NCBI GenBank assembly: GCA_905250115.1
Contig: CAJNOI010000068.1
Span: forward strand, 158,637-222,636
Direction of reading: 5' to 3'
Source: Adineta steineri
Lineage: Eukaryota > Rotifera > Eurotatoria > Adinetida > Adinetidae
DNA: 64,000 bases
Part shown: positions 34,868 through 44,712 of the stretch, in pieces
Layout: each line of letters starts with the position of its first letter
Position numbering within the stretch: the stretch's first letter is position 1
Program-made: the position numbers and the translations under genes
The notes under the pieces: generated by a model
What the model was told of the DNA's origin: nothing
Seen by the model: only the letters and a program-made list of their open reading frames with translations
The model's database searches: none

Positions 34868-36145
34868 TTATGTTTGAATAATTGATATTTGTGGAACAAC
34901 TCTGTTTCTCCATTTTCGAAAGCAATATACAATGATTTTAACTAATATTGGGACGAGAATTTTTGAAACTCTTGTCAATCCACCAATTATACCAATTAAT
35001 GTTGTGATAACATAAAGTATATTATTTTTTGTATTAATAGTATAAGTGCATTCTATAGGTTGACATTCATCATAATATCGATCATATATTTGTGTTGAAT
35101 TCCATTCTTCAATCATTAAATTATTAAGAAGATCTTCAATTGTTGAATCTTCAGAATATTGACTTGGTAAAGATGAATCAAGAGCTGTCACATTCTTCGG
35201 AACAGGTGGTGACAAATAATATTGTAATTGATCTATACAGGTTTGATTATAAAAGCACTCGAGAGTAGATCGAAGCAATGCTTCAGTCGTATAACATCCT
35301 ACATAGAAACCTGTTACATTGAAAATTCTGTAATTATAAAGACCATTAAAAAGAGAAGAATTATCGATACATGTGTTGGATAAAGCACAGATGCAGTTGT
35401 CGTAAACTCGACTAGTTGTACGTAAAATAGAACTTTCGTTTACTTTGTGTGGTTGGTAATTTGTTTGCCTTCCAGAAAGTAAAACATTCCCTTGAATGGT
35501 CTTTCTAGTCATATTGAGAGATAATAAAAAATTATTTATTGTTGATAATTTAAACTGATCAATGAATGACTGAGTTTGTGACTGAAATAATTGTAATGAT
35601 GTAACAGAGGCAGTAATATATTGAGTTGAATTAAACTGAATCAAACTGTAAGACATCGTACTGTTAATTAGTTCACAAAATGCACGTAATGCTTCAAACT
35701 GATACGGACCTGTTATTCGAAAGTCGCCGGTAACATAATAACCTACACGACCTATATTAATATATGAAATCCAATCGTCGGTAATAAAAAAACTGGTGCA
35801 TACTTGATGAAATGTATATTCAATAGAAAGAAATTTTTCATAGTTGGTTGATATATTTTTACATGGGCATGTAAGAGTTTGTGAATATATAGAATATAAT
35901 TGTTCATATTTTGTGAGAGTAGGTGCTGCGATATTAACAGTCATTGTAACATTTTCTAATGAAGTGTATAAAAGAAGAATCATTGATGATAGGATAAGTA
36001 ATAAAATATATAATCTTGTTGATATTCGTTGAGTTCGAAGTTTATGCTCATCAGTTGAAGGTGGTACAGATGGAAATAAATTAAAATTGAACAAGAAAAT
36101 TATGCATTTTCGCCACAATATCATAGCCCGTTCCTTTTTAGCCAT
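34868..36145 (-). CDS. two-helix Cys-rich surface protein, tandem paralogue A
   Basis: A 425-aa single-exon frame from the ATG at 36145 to TAA at 34868. After a basic N-terminus comes the family hallmark FPSVPPSTDEHKLRTQ, then a membrane helix (about 45-65, YILLLILSSMILLLY). A large loop of about 310 residues has many N-glycosylation sites and conserved Cys (TCPC, VCTS, CICALSNTC, GCYTTEALL, CFYNQTC, ECQPIECTY). A second helix (VITTLIGIIGGLTRV) lies near the C-terminus. Both ends are therefore predicted inside and the Cys-rich loop outside. I recognise no named family. The ATG follows a 3' splice-like TTTTTAAG, so an upstream non-coding exon or spliced leader is possible. Sisters lie at 36304 and 37785. 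Confidence 0.8.
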   Translation of the reverse strand: MAKKERAMILWRKCIIFLFNFNLFPSVPPSTDEHKLRTQRISTRLYILLLILSSMILLLYTSLENVTMTVNIAAPTLTKYEQLYSIYSQTLTCPCKNISTNYEKFLSIEYTFHQVCTSFFITDDWISYINIGRVGYYVTGDFRITGPYQFEALRAFCELINSTMSYSLIQFNSTQYITASVTSLQLFQSQTQSFIDQFKLSTINNFLLSLNMTRKTIQGNVLLSGRQTNYQPHKVNESSILRTTSRVYDNCICALSNTCIDNSSLFNGLYNYRIFNVTGFYVGCYTTEALLRSTLECFYNQTCIDQLQYYLSPPVPKNVTALDSSLPSQYSEDSTIEDLLNNLMIEEWNSTQIYDRYYDECQPIECTYTINTKNNILYVITTLIGIIGGLTRVSKILVPILVKIIVYCFRKWRNRVVPQISIIQT

Positions 36146-36221
36146 CGCTTAAAAATACAAATAAAATTGTTTGATATTTTTACCTCGATAAAATAATATT
36201 TTTCTGATTACTCATAATTTT

Positions 36222-36290
36222 CGGAGAGTGTGGGTGTGGGTGAGAGTATCTACTCTATTGTTACATCCTCACCCACACCGCACTCTGAAG
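36222..36290. repeat. telomere-like palindrome, copy 11
   Basis: GAGAGTGTGGGTGTGGGTGAG faces CTCACCCACACCGCACTCTG. It lies between paralogues A and B, 14 bp beyond the stop of B. Confidence 0.85.
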
Positions 36291-36303
36291 GTGCTTTGTT
36301 CGA

Positions 36304-37611
36304 CTATGACTTACCGATGCGTGGTTGTGTTAAGTCTTTCTTCTTTCTCACAAACTTGACTACTTGTGGTACAACGCATCTTAGAACTGTTATGAGACCA
36401 CCAATAATACCAAAAATAGTGGTAATAATGTAAATTACGCTATTTCTTGTTTCAATAGTATAAGTACATTCTATAGGTTGACATTCATTATAGTATTGAT
36501 CGTATAATTGTGTTGAATTCCATTCTTCAATCATTAAATTATTAAGAAGATATTCAATTGTTGAGTTTTCAGAATATTGACTTGGTAATAATGAGTCAAG
36601 AGCTGTCACATCCATCAGGACAGGTGGTGACAAATAAATTTGTAAATTATCTATACAGGTTTGATCATAAAAGCACTGAAGAGTAGATTGTAGTAATGCT
36701 TCAATCACATAACATCCTGTATAAAAACCTGGTACATCAAAACTATCCTTGTTAGACAGACTATTCAAAAAGGAAGACTGTGCGATACATGTACTTGATG
36801 AAATACAACCACACTTAGAGTAATCTACTGGAGCGCCGAGAACAATAGGTTCATTAGATACGGATGTACCTACAGTTATTTTGTAATTTGTCAATAAGCC
36901 CGACAGTAAACCATCTCCGTGAGTTGAGTTTCGGATGGTATTAAGAGATAACACAAAAGTATTTGTTGTTGATGATATAAACTGTTTAACGAATGATCGA
37001 GCTTGTAACTGAAATAATTCTGATGATGCGACAGATGCAGTAATATATTGGCTTGAATTAAATTGAATCAGACTATTATTAATTGTACTTTCAACTAATT
37101 CACAAAATGCACCTAAAGCTTGAAATGCATTTGGACTTGTCCACTGGAAGTTAATATTAGCGAATGTAGCTTCATATGACATCCCAATATATGAAATCCA
37201 ATCGTCGGTAATAAAAAAACTATTACACACTTGATGAAATGTATATTCAATAGAAAGAAATTTTTCATAATTGATTGATATTTGTTTACATGGACATATT
37301 AGAGTTTGTGAATACTTAGAATATAATTGTTCATATTTTGTAAGAGTAGGTTTAGGAACATTGATAGTTTTTGTAATGTTGGCTAATGATGTATATAAGA
37401 GAAGAATTGTTAATGATAAGATGAGCAATACAATAAATATTCTTGTTGATATTAGTTGATTTTTAAGTTCATGTTCATCAGTTGAAGGTGGTACAGATTT
37501 AAACACATTGAATGTTAAACAATAGTTTTTAAGTGTTGGAAACAAACGGCAAACATAGGTATGCAGTACAAGTCCTGTAAGAAAAGATATATAAATGAAC
37601 ATAATACTCAT
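36304..37611 (-). CDS. two-helix Cys-rich surface protein, tandem paralogue B
   Basis: Closely related to A and C, with KSVPPSTDEHELKNQ, first helix IFIVLLILSLTILLLYTSL, the Cys-rich N-glycosylated loop (CPCKQIS, CGCISSSTC, GCYVIEALLQSTLQCFY, ECQPIECTY) and second helix (VIYIITTIFGIIGGLITV). It ends at TAG (36304) after a basic tail. The first in-frame ATG is at 37611, but TATCTTTTCTTACAG just inside it is a good 3' splice site at 37575, so the true start may lie on an unseen upstream exon. Paralogues A and C have 3' splice-like sites in the same phase, which supports a shared intron. Confidence 0.75.
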   Translation of the reverse strand: MSIMFIYISFLTGLVLHTYVCRLFPTLKNYCLTFNVFKSVPPSTDEHELKNQLISTRIFIVLLILSLTILLLYTSLANITKTINVPKPTLTKYEQLYSKYSQTLICPCKQISINYEKFLSIEYTFHQVCNSFFITDDWISYIGMSYEATFANINFQWTSPNAFQALGAFCELVESTINNSLIQFNSSQYITASVASSELFQLQARSFVKQFISSTTNTFVLSLNTIRNSTHGDGLLSGLLTNYKITVGTSVSNEPIVLGAPVDYSKCGCISSSTCIAQSSFLNSLSNKDSFDVPGFYTGCYVIEALLQSTLQCFYDQTCIDNLQIYLSPPVLMDVTALDSLLPSQYSENSTIEYLLNNLMIEEWNSTQLYDQYYNECQPIECTYTIETRNSVIYIITTIFGIIGGLITVLRCVVPQVVKFVRKKKDLTQPRIGKS

Positions 37612-37784
37612 ACCTACACTCGAAAAGTGCACGAAAATAAATATTGTGACAAAAATAGCAAATAGTCGACTAGAAAATCTTCTCTTCTAATTTCACAGAA
37701 CATTTTTTGACTTTGACAAGAACTATACAACTTGTCATTCTGTTCAATTAATATTCTAACCATTGAAAATAAATATTTCATGTG

Positions 37785-39073
37785 TTAAACATCGCAGAAA
37801 ATTTTCAACTTTTTCTTACCAAAAGGTGATCGTGGTAATTGACTTCTCTTCTTTCTCACGAGATTGACAACTCGTGGTACAACGCATCTTAGAACTGTCA
37901 TGAGACCACCAACAATACCAAACATTGTAGTAATTATGTAAATTACGCTATTCCTTGTCTCAACAGTATAAGTGCATTGTATAGGTTGACATTCATTATA
38001 GTATCGATCATATAGTTGCGTTGAATTCCAATCTTCAATCATTAAACTTTGAAGGAGATGTTCGATGGTGGAATTTTCAGAATATTGACTTGATAAAGAT
38101 GGATCAAGAGCTGTTGCATTCATTGGCGAAGCAGTTGTTAAGTAAAGTTGTAGTTCATCTATACAGTTTTGATCATAAAAGCACTGAAGAGTAGATTGTA
38201 GTAATGCTTCAATTACATAGCATCCTGTATAGAAACCTGGTACATCGAATAATCTTATGTTAGTAGAATTATCATAGATGGAAAGTTGTTCGACACATGT
38301 ACTTGACAAATGACAACTGCAACCAGAATAAGCCATGGAAATTGTTAATACAGTATGGTTGTCATCTAATACCATTAACTGGTAATTTGTTAATTGTCCA
38401 GAAAGAAAAGCGTTTCCTTGAGTTGTCTTTCTAACCATATTGAGGGATAATAAAAAATTATTTGTTGTTGATGATATAAACTGATCAATGAATGATTTAG
38501 CTTGTGACTGAAATAAGTCTGATGATGCGACAGAGGCAGTAATATACTGAGTTGAATTAAATTGAATCAAACTATTATGAATTGTACTTTCAATTAAGTC
38601 ACAAAATGCATGTAAAGCTTGAAATGCATATGAAACTACTATTCGAGGATCGTTGCTAATATATAAATACTGAAGAATCACATCATTATGTGAAAACCAT
38701 TCGTCGGTAATAAAAATACTAGTGCATACTTGATGAAATGTATATTCAATAAAAAGAAATTTTTCATAGTTGATTGATATTTGTTTACATGGGCATGTAA
38801 GAGTTTGTGAATATTTAGAATATAATTGTTCATATTTTGTGAGAGTAGGTGTAGGAACATTGATAGTTTTTGTAATGTCGGCTAATGATGTATATAAGAG
38901 AAGAATTATTAATGATAGGGTGAACAAAGAAATGTATAATCTGGTTGATATTTTTTGATTTTTAAGTTCATGTTCATCAGTTGAAGGTGGTACAGATGGA
39001 AATAAATTAAGATTTTGACAGTACTGTTTAAATTTTCGGCAGCATTCCAAAGCCCGTCTACAAGTATTTGTCA
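37785..39073 (-). CDS. two-helix Cys-rich surface protein, tandem paralogue C (5' exon not found)
   Basis: The third tandem copy, with FPSVPPSTDEHELKNQ, helix YISLFTLSLIILLLYTSL, the Cys-rich loop (CPCKQIS, CSCHLSSTC, GCYVIEALLQSTLQCFY) and helix VIYIITTMFGIVGGLMTV, ending in a Lys-rich tail at TAA (37785). No ATG lies in frame before the conserved region. The frame meets a good 3' splice site (TTTCTATTTCCTTGTAG) at 39074, so at least one 5' exon carrying the start must lie upstream, and I could not identify it. If none exists the copy would be inactive. The conserved loop shows no stop or frameshift. Confidence 0.7.
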
Positions 39074-39119
39074 CTACAAGGAAATAGAAAAAAGCATGAA
39101 AATGATTTATATAAAACAA

Positions 39120-40756
39120 CGAGCAGTACTGAATTCATTTCTGAATGATAGGTTGATAATATCATAAGCAGAATTTTACATTTCAATTTTAAATAGAAAG
39201 AATCAGAGTACTTTCTTGACACCGAAGTCTTTTGATACTTTAGAAGCATATCTGAAGATGTTGCATTAAAGTATGAAAAATGAAACAAAACAAAATACGT
39301 ACTATTCATTTTATGATAAAATAATGTGAAATTTGTTTTTTGACAATTATACTTGAATTGTTGATATCTAATTTGTAACAACAATCTGAATAAAAATAAA
39401 TTAGTCGAAGATTCGTATCTATATTTGTAGTTTTTGGACATAAAGTAGAAAAGCTTTGTCATGCAGTCGCTGTGGAATTAAAACGTACAAAACACGAAAT
39501 ACCTACTGTCACGTCTGTGGCGAGTGCATATTTCTATCCCTAAACGACGGGAAGTAGAGAAAGACAGAAGTAAGATTATTCAGTGCTTTAGTTATATATT
39601 TAATATAATATAAAACGTCATTTCGATATTAAAAATGTTATTAGATGAAAATGTAAAGAGCGATATATCATGTGTTCATAGAAGCAAAAAGAAAGTTTTA
39701 AATTGTTCTACATTAATTACAATAGAAGTAGTGCTGAATATTTTAAGGTTTTAATTGAAAAGAAAATAATATAAAACTCATTTTCTTGATTAGAAATGAG
39801 AAGCGATTAAAACAATAAATGATATGTTAACTTTTAAACGCCATATAGAATATATGAGGATACATATTTACATATATGTTACAATTCAACTGAGATTAAA
39901 ATGCCCAAAATATTAGCAAAAAGAATCTATTACAACAATTTGAAGATGTGAAAACAACTTATGATATACGTATCCTACAGTGACAATCATTACCGTTACC
40001 TTTGCTTAATGTATTCTTCTTTCCAAAGAAAAAATACAACTTAACGATCGTCAATCATGTTAGTTTTTCATTTACATGTATCTCCAGTAAACAGTCTCAT
40101 TCTGTCTTGTTCTTCGACGATACGAAAGTCACAATACAGTTAAATAAGAGATGGAAAAAGCATAAATATTTAATTTTTGTTAAACAAATTGAGAAACTAA
40201 TTATACCAGTACTATCTGAACATTTAATTTTTTTGTTTTACACAGTTAAATTAGAATGAAAATCTATTAAACATCTTCTTAGTCTATACAAATTTAGCAA
40301 TGAAATGTTAACGATTAACAGTGACTATTCGGTATAGGGAAAAACTAAAAAGGTAAATAATTAGTATACACGAAGGTTTATTTTCTCTTAATACTTGTTT
40401 AATATTTAATCTACTTTTTGTTCTATTCTCTACAAGGTAGAATAATATACTTTTTAAACAAATACAAACGACATAGATGTATAAATTAATCAATCTGAAG
40501 AACTCTTTAAAATGTAATAAACACTAGCTATATCATGAACATCTCAGAAGTATTCATCTATGAAAATTGATATTATTATTTTTTGTCTACGTTTGCATTT
40601 ATTTTATCGCATAATTGTTATTTCCGTTTTTTTTCTTTTCATGATATACAATACTCTTGATAGCAAATTAATAGTATAATGTGTTATTTCATCATTGATA
40701 TAAAATAAAGTTTTCTACATTCTAACCTATTTTACAATTATTATTAGCATTTAATT
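39120..40756. other. intergenic, AT-rich
   Basis: Probably contains the 5' exon and promoter of paralogue C. No other gene was recognised. Confidence 0.4.
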
Positions 40757-40808
40757 GAGATTGTGGGTATTATCTTCACAGATCAAATCCACACCCACAC
40801 CCACAAAT
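40757..40808. repeat. telomere-like palindrome, copy 12
   Basis: GAGATTGTGGGTAT faces CCACACCCACACCCACAAATC. The right arm has extra ACACCC units. Confidence 0.75.
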
Positions 40809-40827
40809 CATATGATCGAGGTCAGAA

Positions 40828-40944
40828 ATGAAAGAAAAAGATCATATTATCGAGGATAATATATTTAAAGATGAATATGATTCGAATGACGAACATGAAG
40901 AAGAACAGCAGACACCTTCGGTATTGAAAAAAACAACAAACTGA
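40828..40944 (+). CDS. short acidic open frame, uncertain
   Basis: ATG to TGA encodes 38 residues, strongly acidic (DEYDSNDEHEEEQQ). It starts 20 bp after palindrome 12. It may be a relic or a chance frame, with no family match. Its composition resembles the acidic relic beside palindrome 6. Confidence 0.2.
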   Translation: MKEKDHIIEDNIFKDEYDSNDEHEEEQQTPSVLKKTTN

Positions 40945-41737
40945 CAATAATAGCATTGTATGAAGTGAAGATAAACTGTAAGAGTAATCAAAACTTGTTA
41001 TTTTTTGAACCTTACTTATTTATCTATATTATGAAGATTGTTTTTCTTAGCATGTGGTCATCTGCATTCTAATTTTATTTTTACAAAATATGATATTCAA
41101 TTTTTGAATAAAAAAAGAGTTGTATTTCGATAGGAAATAATTAGCTAAGTCCCAATCCTGATCCCGTTCGAGCAGCGTTCTGGATTTCAGTCCGGGTGGA
41201 TCCTACAGAAAACGAGCCTAATTTTCAGTGTATGAGATAATACAGAACAATTGATCGACGAAATTTATTGAAAATTACGCATCTTTTCTGATTGTTATGT
41301 AGAAACTTTTATCTTCGATCGATTTTATTTATTCAATCAAACATCGAGAATATTTCAAATAATGAAATAATAAACAATATTCATAATAAGAAAGTTTTTT
41401 TCAAAAAAAGAATGATCCACACGCAATGATATTCTTACGGATTGTAAAGATATTTATCAATATCAAAATATTTCAATGAATTATGATTTCTTTGTTCTTT
41501 CATTCTTCATTTCAATCATTTTATTTGTTGTTATCGATAAGAATGACTATTAACACCTTTTTCGCCTTTCTTTTGTATGTATTTACATCATACAAAACAT
41601 ATACATGATTAAAATGTATTCATGTAATTCAATTAAGAATGAAATGAACACATGTCAATATATATATATAGAGAGAGATACACACACTTTTCACTTTTAT
41701 TCCATTCAATCGATAAAATTTCTTAACAAATCAAACA
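40945..41737. other. intergenic, AT-rich
   Basis: No gene was recognised. The last 100 bp form the promoter and 5' UTR of the next gene (TATATATATA, GAGAGA and CACACA runs near 41662-41695). Confidence 0.4.
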
Positions 41738-42301
41738 ATGTATAATCGAACAAACTATATCATTATTATAACATGGGTTATTTTATTAAATTTCATTCAG
41801 GTAAAATTTTATATATATATATTAGACAGACGACTAATAAATGTTGTTTATTTATATTTAGGCACGTTCATATCATTCTTTTGCCGATTTTATAGCTGAA
41901 GAAGCATCGAACACCACAACGATTAAATCAATAACTATGAATAGTACAAGTAATGAAGTGCAGATGAATGATTCAATCAGCTGGAGAATTTGGTTGTTTA
42001 TGCCATGTATTATTCTATTGTGTATATGTATTTTTAATTGTATTTATCGGATGAAATGTATCAAAGATGATGATGACGGATATCAAGTAAATATAAACTT
42101 GAATTTGTTTTAAAATTATTTCTTTTATTTGTTGTAGTGTTTTTGTGGTGAAGTACCAGATTCGAAATCATCGTTGAATGGTAAATTTAAAATTAATGTT
42201 TGAATTAATTTATAATTATTTATGATTATTTAGTTACTCATAATAAGTTATGTGGAATGGAATTTTCTTGCCAATGTTGTCCAACATCGACAGATGAATA
42301 G
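41738..42301 (+). CDS. small type I membrane protein with Cys-rich tail
   Basis: Four exons (41738-41800, 41862-42086, 42138-42180, 42234-42301) with introns of 51-61 bp give a 132-aa protein, and every junction keeps frame. A signal peptide (YIIIITWVILLNFIQ) comes first. A short Ser/Thr- and Asn-rich ectodomain follows (about 22-66, with NTT and NST sites). One membrane helix lies at about 70-87 (WLFMPCIILLCICIFNCIY). The cytoplasmic tail is acidic (DDDDGY) and then Cys-rich (CFCGEV, CGMEFSCQCCPTSTDE). I recognise no family. The clustered tail Cys could bind metal or be palmitoylated. AATAAA-like signals follow near 42379 and palindrome 13 lies 210 bp on. Confidence 0.8.
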
Positions 42302-42510
42302 ACTTTGTTTTCATTTTCTTTTTTCAATGTCTATTAGATATTTATAATTGTATATATATATATGATTGAAAAAATTAAATAAATGTATTTATTAGAAGAC
42401 ACAATATGTTTAATACACGTACTTAAGAGCCAGTAATCAATATTTATTCTCATTCACAATCTGTTAAATTTCTTTCTTTTAATCATAAATTTCATATTTT
42501 ATTCTACAAG

Positions 42511-42566
42511 TTAGGGTGTGGGTGTCTTATCACTATGCCTTAGTTACATCACACCTACCCTCGAGT
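42511..42566. repeat. telomere-like palindrome, copy 13
   Basis: TTAGGGTGTGGGTGT faces ACACCTACCCTCGAG. It sits between the convergent ends of the small TM gene and the NHL relic. Confidence 0.8.
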
Positions 42567-42733
42567 TATTTCTTTTTTCTCTTTAAATCCAAATCTTTAG
42601 ATGAATTTGTTTTTTATTTGACCAAAAAGAAAAGAAGAGAATCAATTTTTTTCTTTGAAATTATTCAAAGAATTTTCACAAAACATTTTATTTTTTTTTA
42701 CAAAATTCATTTGATCAAAGAGAACAAAATATA

Positions 42734-43092
42734 CTAATCAAAACATTTTTCATATCTTAATATTCGATGATTATAAGAATCAACAACATAAAGATTCTCT
42801 TCATCATCAAATGATAAACTATTGGGATAATGCAATTGATTTAATTCTTTTCCTTGACCATTTCCATCAGCAACAACAGTTCCTTCCTTTGCATTTTTTC
42901 TCCATTTCATCACACGATTATTATTACGATCTGATACATAAAGAGAAGAATCTTCATCAACAAAGATAAGAGTAGGATAATTCAGTTGATTGAGATGATT
43001 TCGTAGTCCATTTCCACCCTCAACAATTGTTGCTCTTTCATCTCCTCTTTTCATCGTCTCACTTCATCTTTCACATAATCCAAAACATAAAT
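42734..43092 (-). pseudogene. NHL-repeat protein fragment
   Basis: The stretch has two and a half NHL repeats of a type with GGNGxxxxLNQLxYP turns and LYVSDRNNNRVMKW / LYVVDSYNHRILRY strands. It stops at TAG (42734). Upstream the same frame continues (IYVLDYVKDEVRR) but is cut by TGA at 43053-43051 where the repeat consensus has Trp. No signal peptide or further repeats precede it, so this is the 3' end of a decayed gene. It belongs to a different NHL subfamily from the genes at 16372 and 32373. An ATG at 43054 could still start a 106-aa product. Confidence 0.65.
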
Positions 43093-43170
43093 AAATCCTT
43101 CTTATTTTTCAACGTTAATAGAAAAACTCGAAAGAGATAAATTATATATTAATTGAAGAATTGAGTAATG

Positions 43171-43665
43171 TTAGTTTGGTTGAAGTGACATAGTAATAAC
43201 CAAATCCAAACTGCAAGCCACTGTTAATGGGAGACCAAAAGCAAACATCATTGATCTCCAGGGTTGTAAAACCATAATATAAGTCACAGCATACGCAATA
43301 TGGATTAACAAATATAAGATACTGTAAACAATTGTTCTTGTACAGTTTTGAGATGCACTATCAGAAAAGATAGCAGTTGCTAATAATAAGATAAAAAAAT
43401 AAGGGTCATTTTCGATATCATTATTAATCATTTTGGTGACACGTATGTCCTTAGTAAATTCGATTGGACTAGATGTATCTGTGACGACTGTTGTTTGTTT
43501 ACCTATTAGTTTATTATCTTCGGGAGGTCGTGAGCCTGGTGGAAAAGGCTTGCCTCGTTTGGCAGACATTGCTACAGCAAGCATGACAATGCGTCGAAGG
43601 ATGACCACAAGCATAAACCAGGCAAATACGGTGCCACTATGAATTGTCTTTACACTAACCATCAT
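43171..43665 (-). CDS. MAPEG family protein, microsomal glutathione S-transferase 1-like
   Basis: An intronless 164-aa protein from the ATG at 43665 (a second Met follows at once). Four hydrophobic helices are seen, at about 10-33, 90-103, 112-132 and 140-158. After helix 1 comes a basic loop (AKRGKPFPPGSRPPEDNK), then the MAPEG signature-like RVTKMINNDIENDPYFF, close to the RxxxxxxNxxEN pattern of MGST1. The family forms trimers in the ER or outer mitochondrial membrane and conjugates glutathione to hydrophobic electrophiles or reduces lipid peroxides. The length fits MGST1 (about 155 aa). A detoxifying or antioxidant role is inferred. Confidence 0.85.
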   Translation of the reverse strand: MMVSVKTIHSGTVFAWFMLVVILRRIVMLAVAMSAKRGKPFPPGSRPPEDNKLIGKQTTVVTDTSSPIEFTKDIRVTKMINNDIENDPYFFILLLATAIFSDSASQNCTRTIVYSILYLLIHIAYAVTYIMVLQPWRSMMFAFGLPLTVACSLDLVITMSLQPN

Positions 43666-44451
43666 GATCAGATACGATTCTTCACGAGCGTGAAATCGTT
43701 GAGTTTCTTTGCAATTATATAAAATAGATTGTATATGATTACTTCAGTTTTTTCTTTTTGTCTATATGCACAGAAAATACGAACGAACGTCATGTTGATG
43801 ATATTTGTTTGGACAAGTCTATTTGACTTTAACATCATGATTTACGTCAATATCAGCAGCTTTTTTACGCACATTCTCTTTCTAAAAGAATCGTGTTAGT
43901 ATTGTTTTAATATGTGAACAATCCTTATAAAAAAAGATTAACTAATACAAAACTGATAATTTTTATTTTCATCACGAGTTTTAGCAAGGACTCATTCTCA
44001 AAACAAACTGATCCCATCAATATTGTTGTTGTTGTGAAAAATCGATCAGACTCTTCTTCAGAGTACTGTAGAACTTGTTTAGGATTTAAAAGATTGTGGA
44101 TTTTATCCGACAAAGGGACTCTCATAAAATTATCTCTCAGATTGTGTTTTCAGTTCTGATAGTGAGTAAAGAAATTAATATAAAATTAAATATTAAAGAA
44201 GCATCAAAATCAAGAGTTATCTAACTAATCCTCAGTCTGATTATAGTGCAAGTAAACACGAGATAGTGTACCGCCGCTCAAGAGAACATCTCATATTCTT
44301 GTTCATAGAAAAATTCATTTGCTTCTCTAATCGTCATGTTAATTCGAGATACTTCCCGTTGAAGAAATATTTAAGTAAATCTAAGCGCTATAAAAATAAA
44401 ATTTGATTTGTTTGTTTTATTTTGTACGTGAATGAAGATTTTGTATAATAA
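43666..44451. other. intergenic
   Basis: No gene was recognised. Confidence 0.4.
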
Positions 44452-44712
44452 ATGTTCAATGATCGAATTTTAAATGAGTTGATTATTCAACAAGAATTTT
44501 TAAATAAACAATTTCTTTATTCATTAAGTGAAACAAATGAGAATTTAAATAAAAGATTCTCAAATCTTCCTCAAAGTCAGTTTCATCTTTTGAACAATTT
44601 GTTTCACGAAAAATGTCAAGCTATTGAGAAACTTCTTCATCAAATAATTGAAAAATTTCAACACAATATTTTCAAATTGAAGAGACAAGGAAAAACAAAG
44701 AAAAGAAACTAA
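44452..44712 (+). CDS. short coiled-coil open frame, uncertain
   Basis: ATG to TAA encodes 86 residues, mostly amphipathic helix rich in Asn, Gln, Leu and Lys (EKLLHQIIEKFQHNIFKL), with a basic end (KRQGKTKKRN). The composition is protein-like and resembles the coiled-coil part of the B-box genes, but no domain is firm. It may be a small gene or a relic. Confidence 0.3.
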   Translation: MFNDRILNELIIQQEFLNKQFLYSLSETNENLNKRFSNLPQSQFHLLNNLFHEKCQAIEKLLHQIIEKFQHNIFKLKRQGKTKKRN

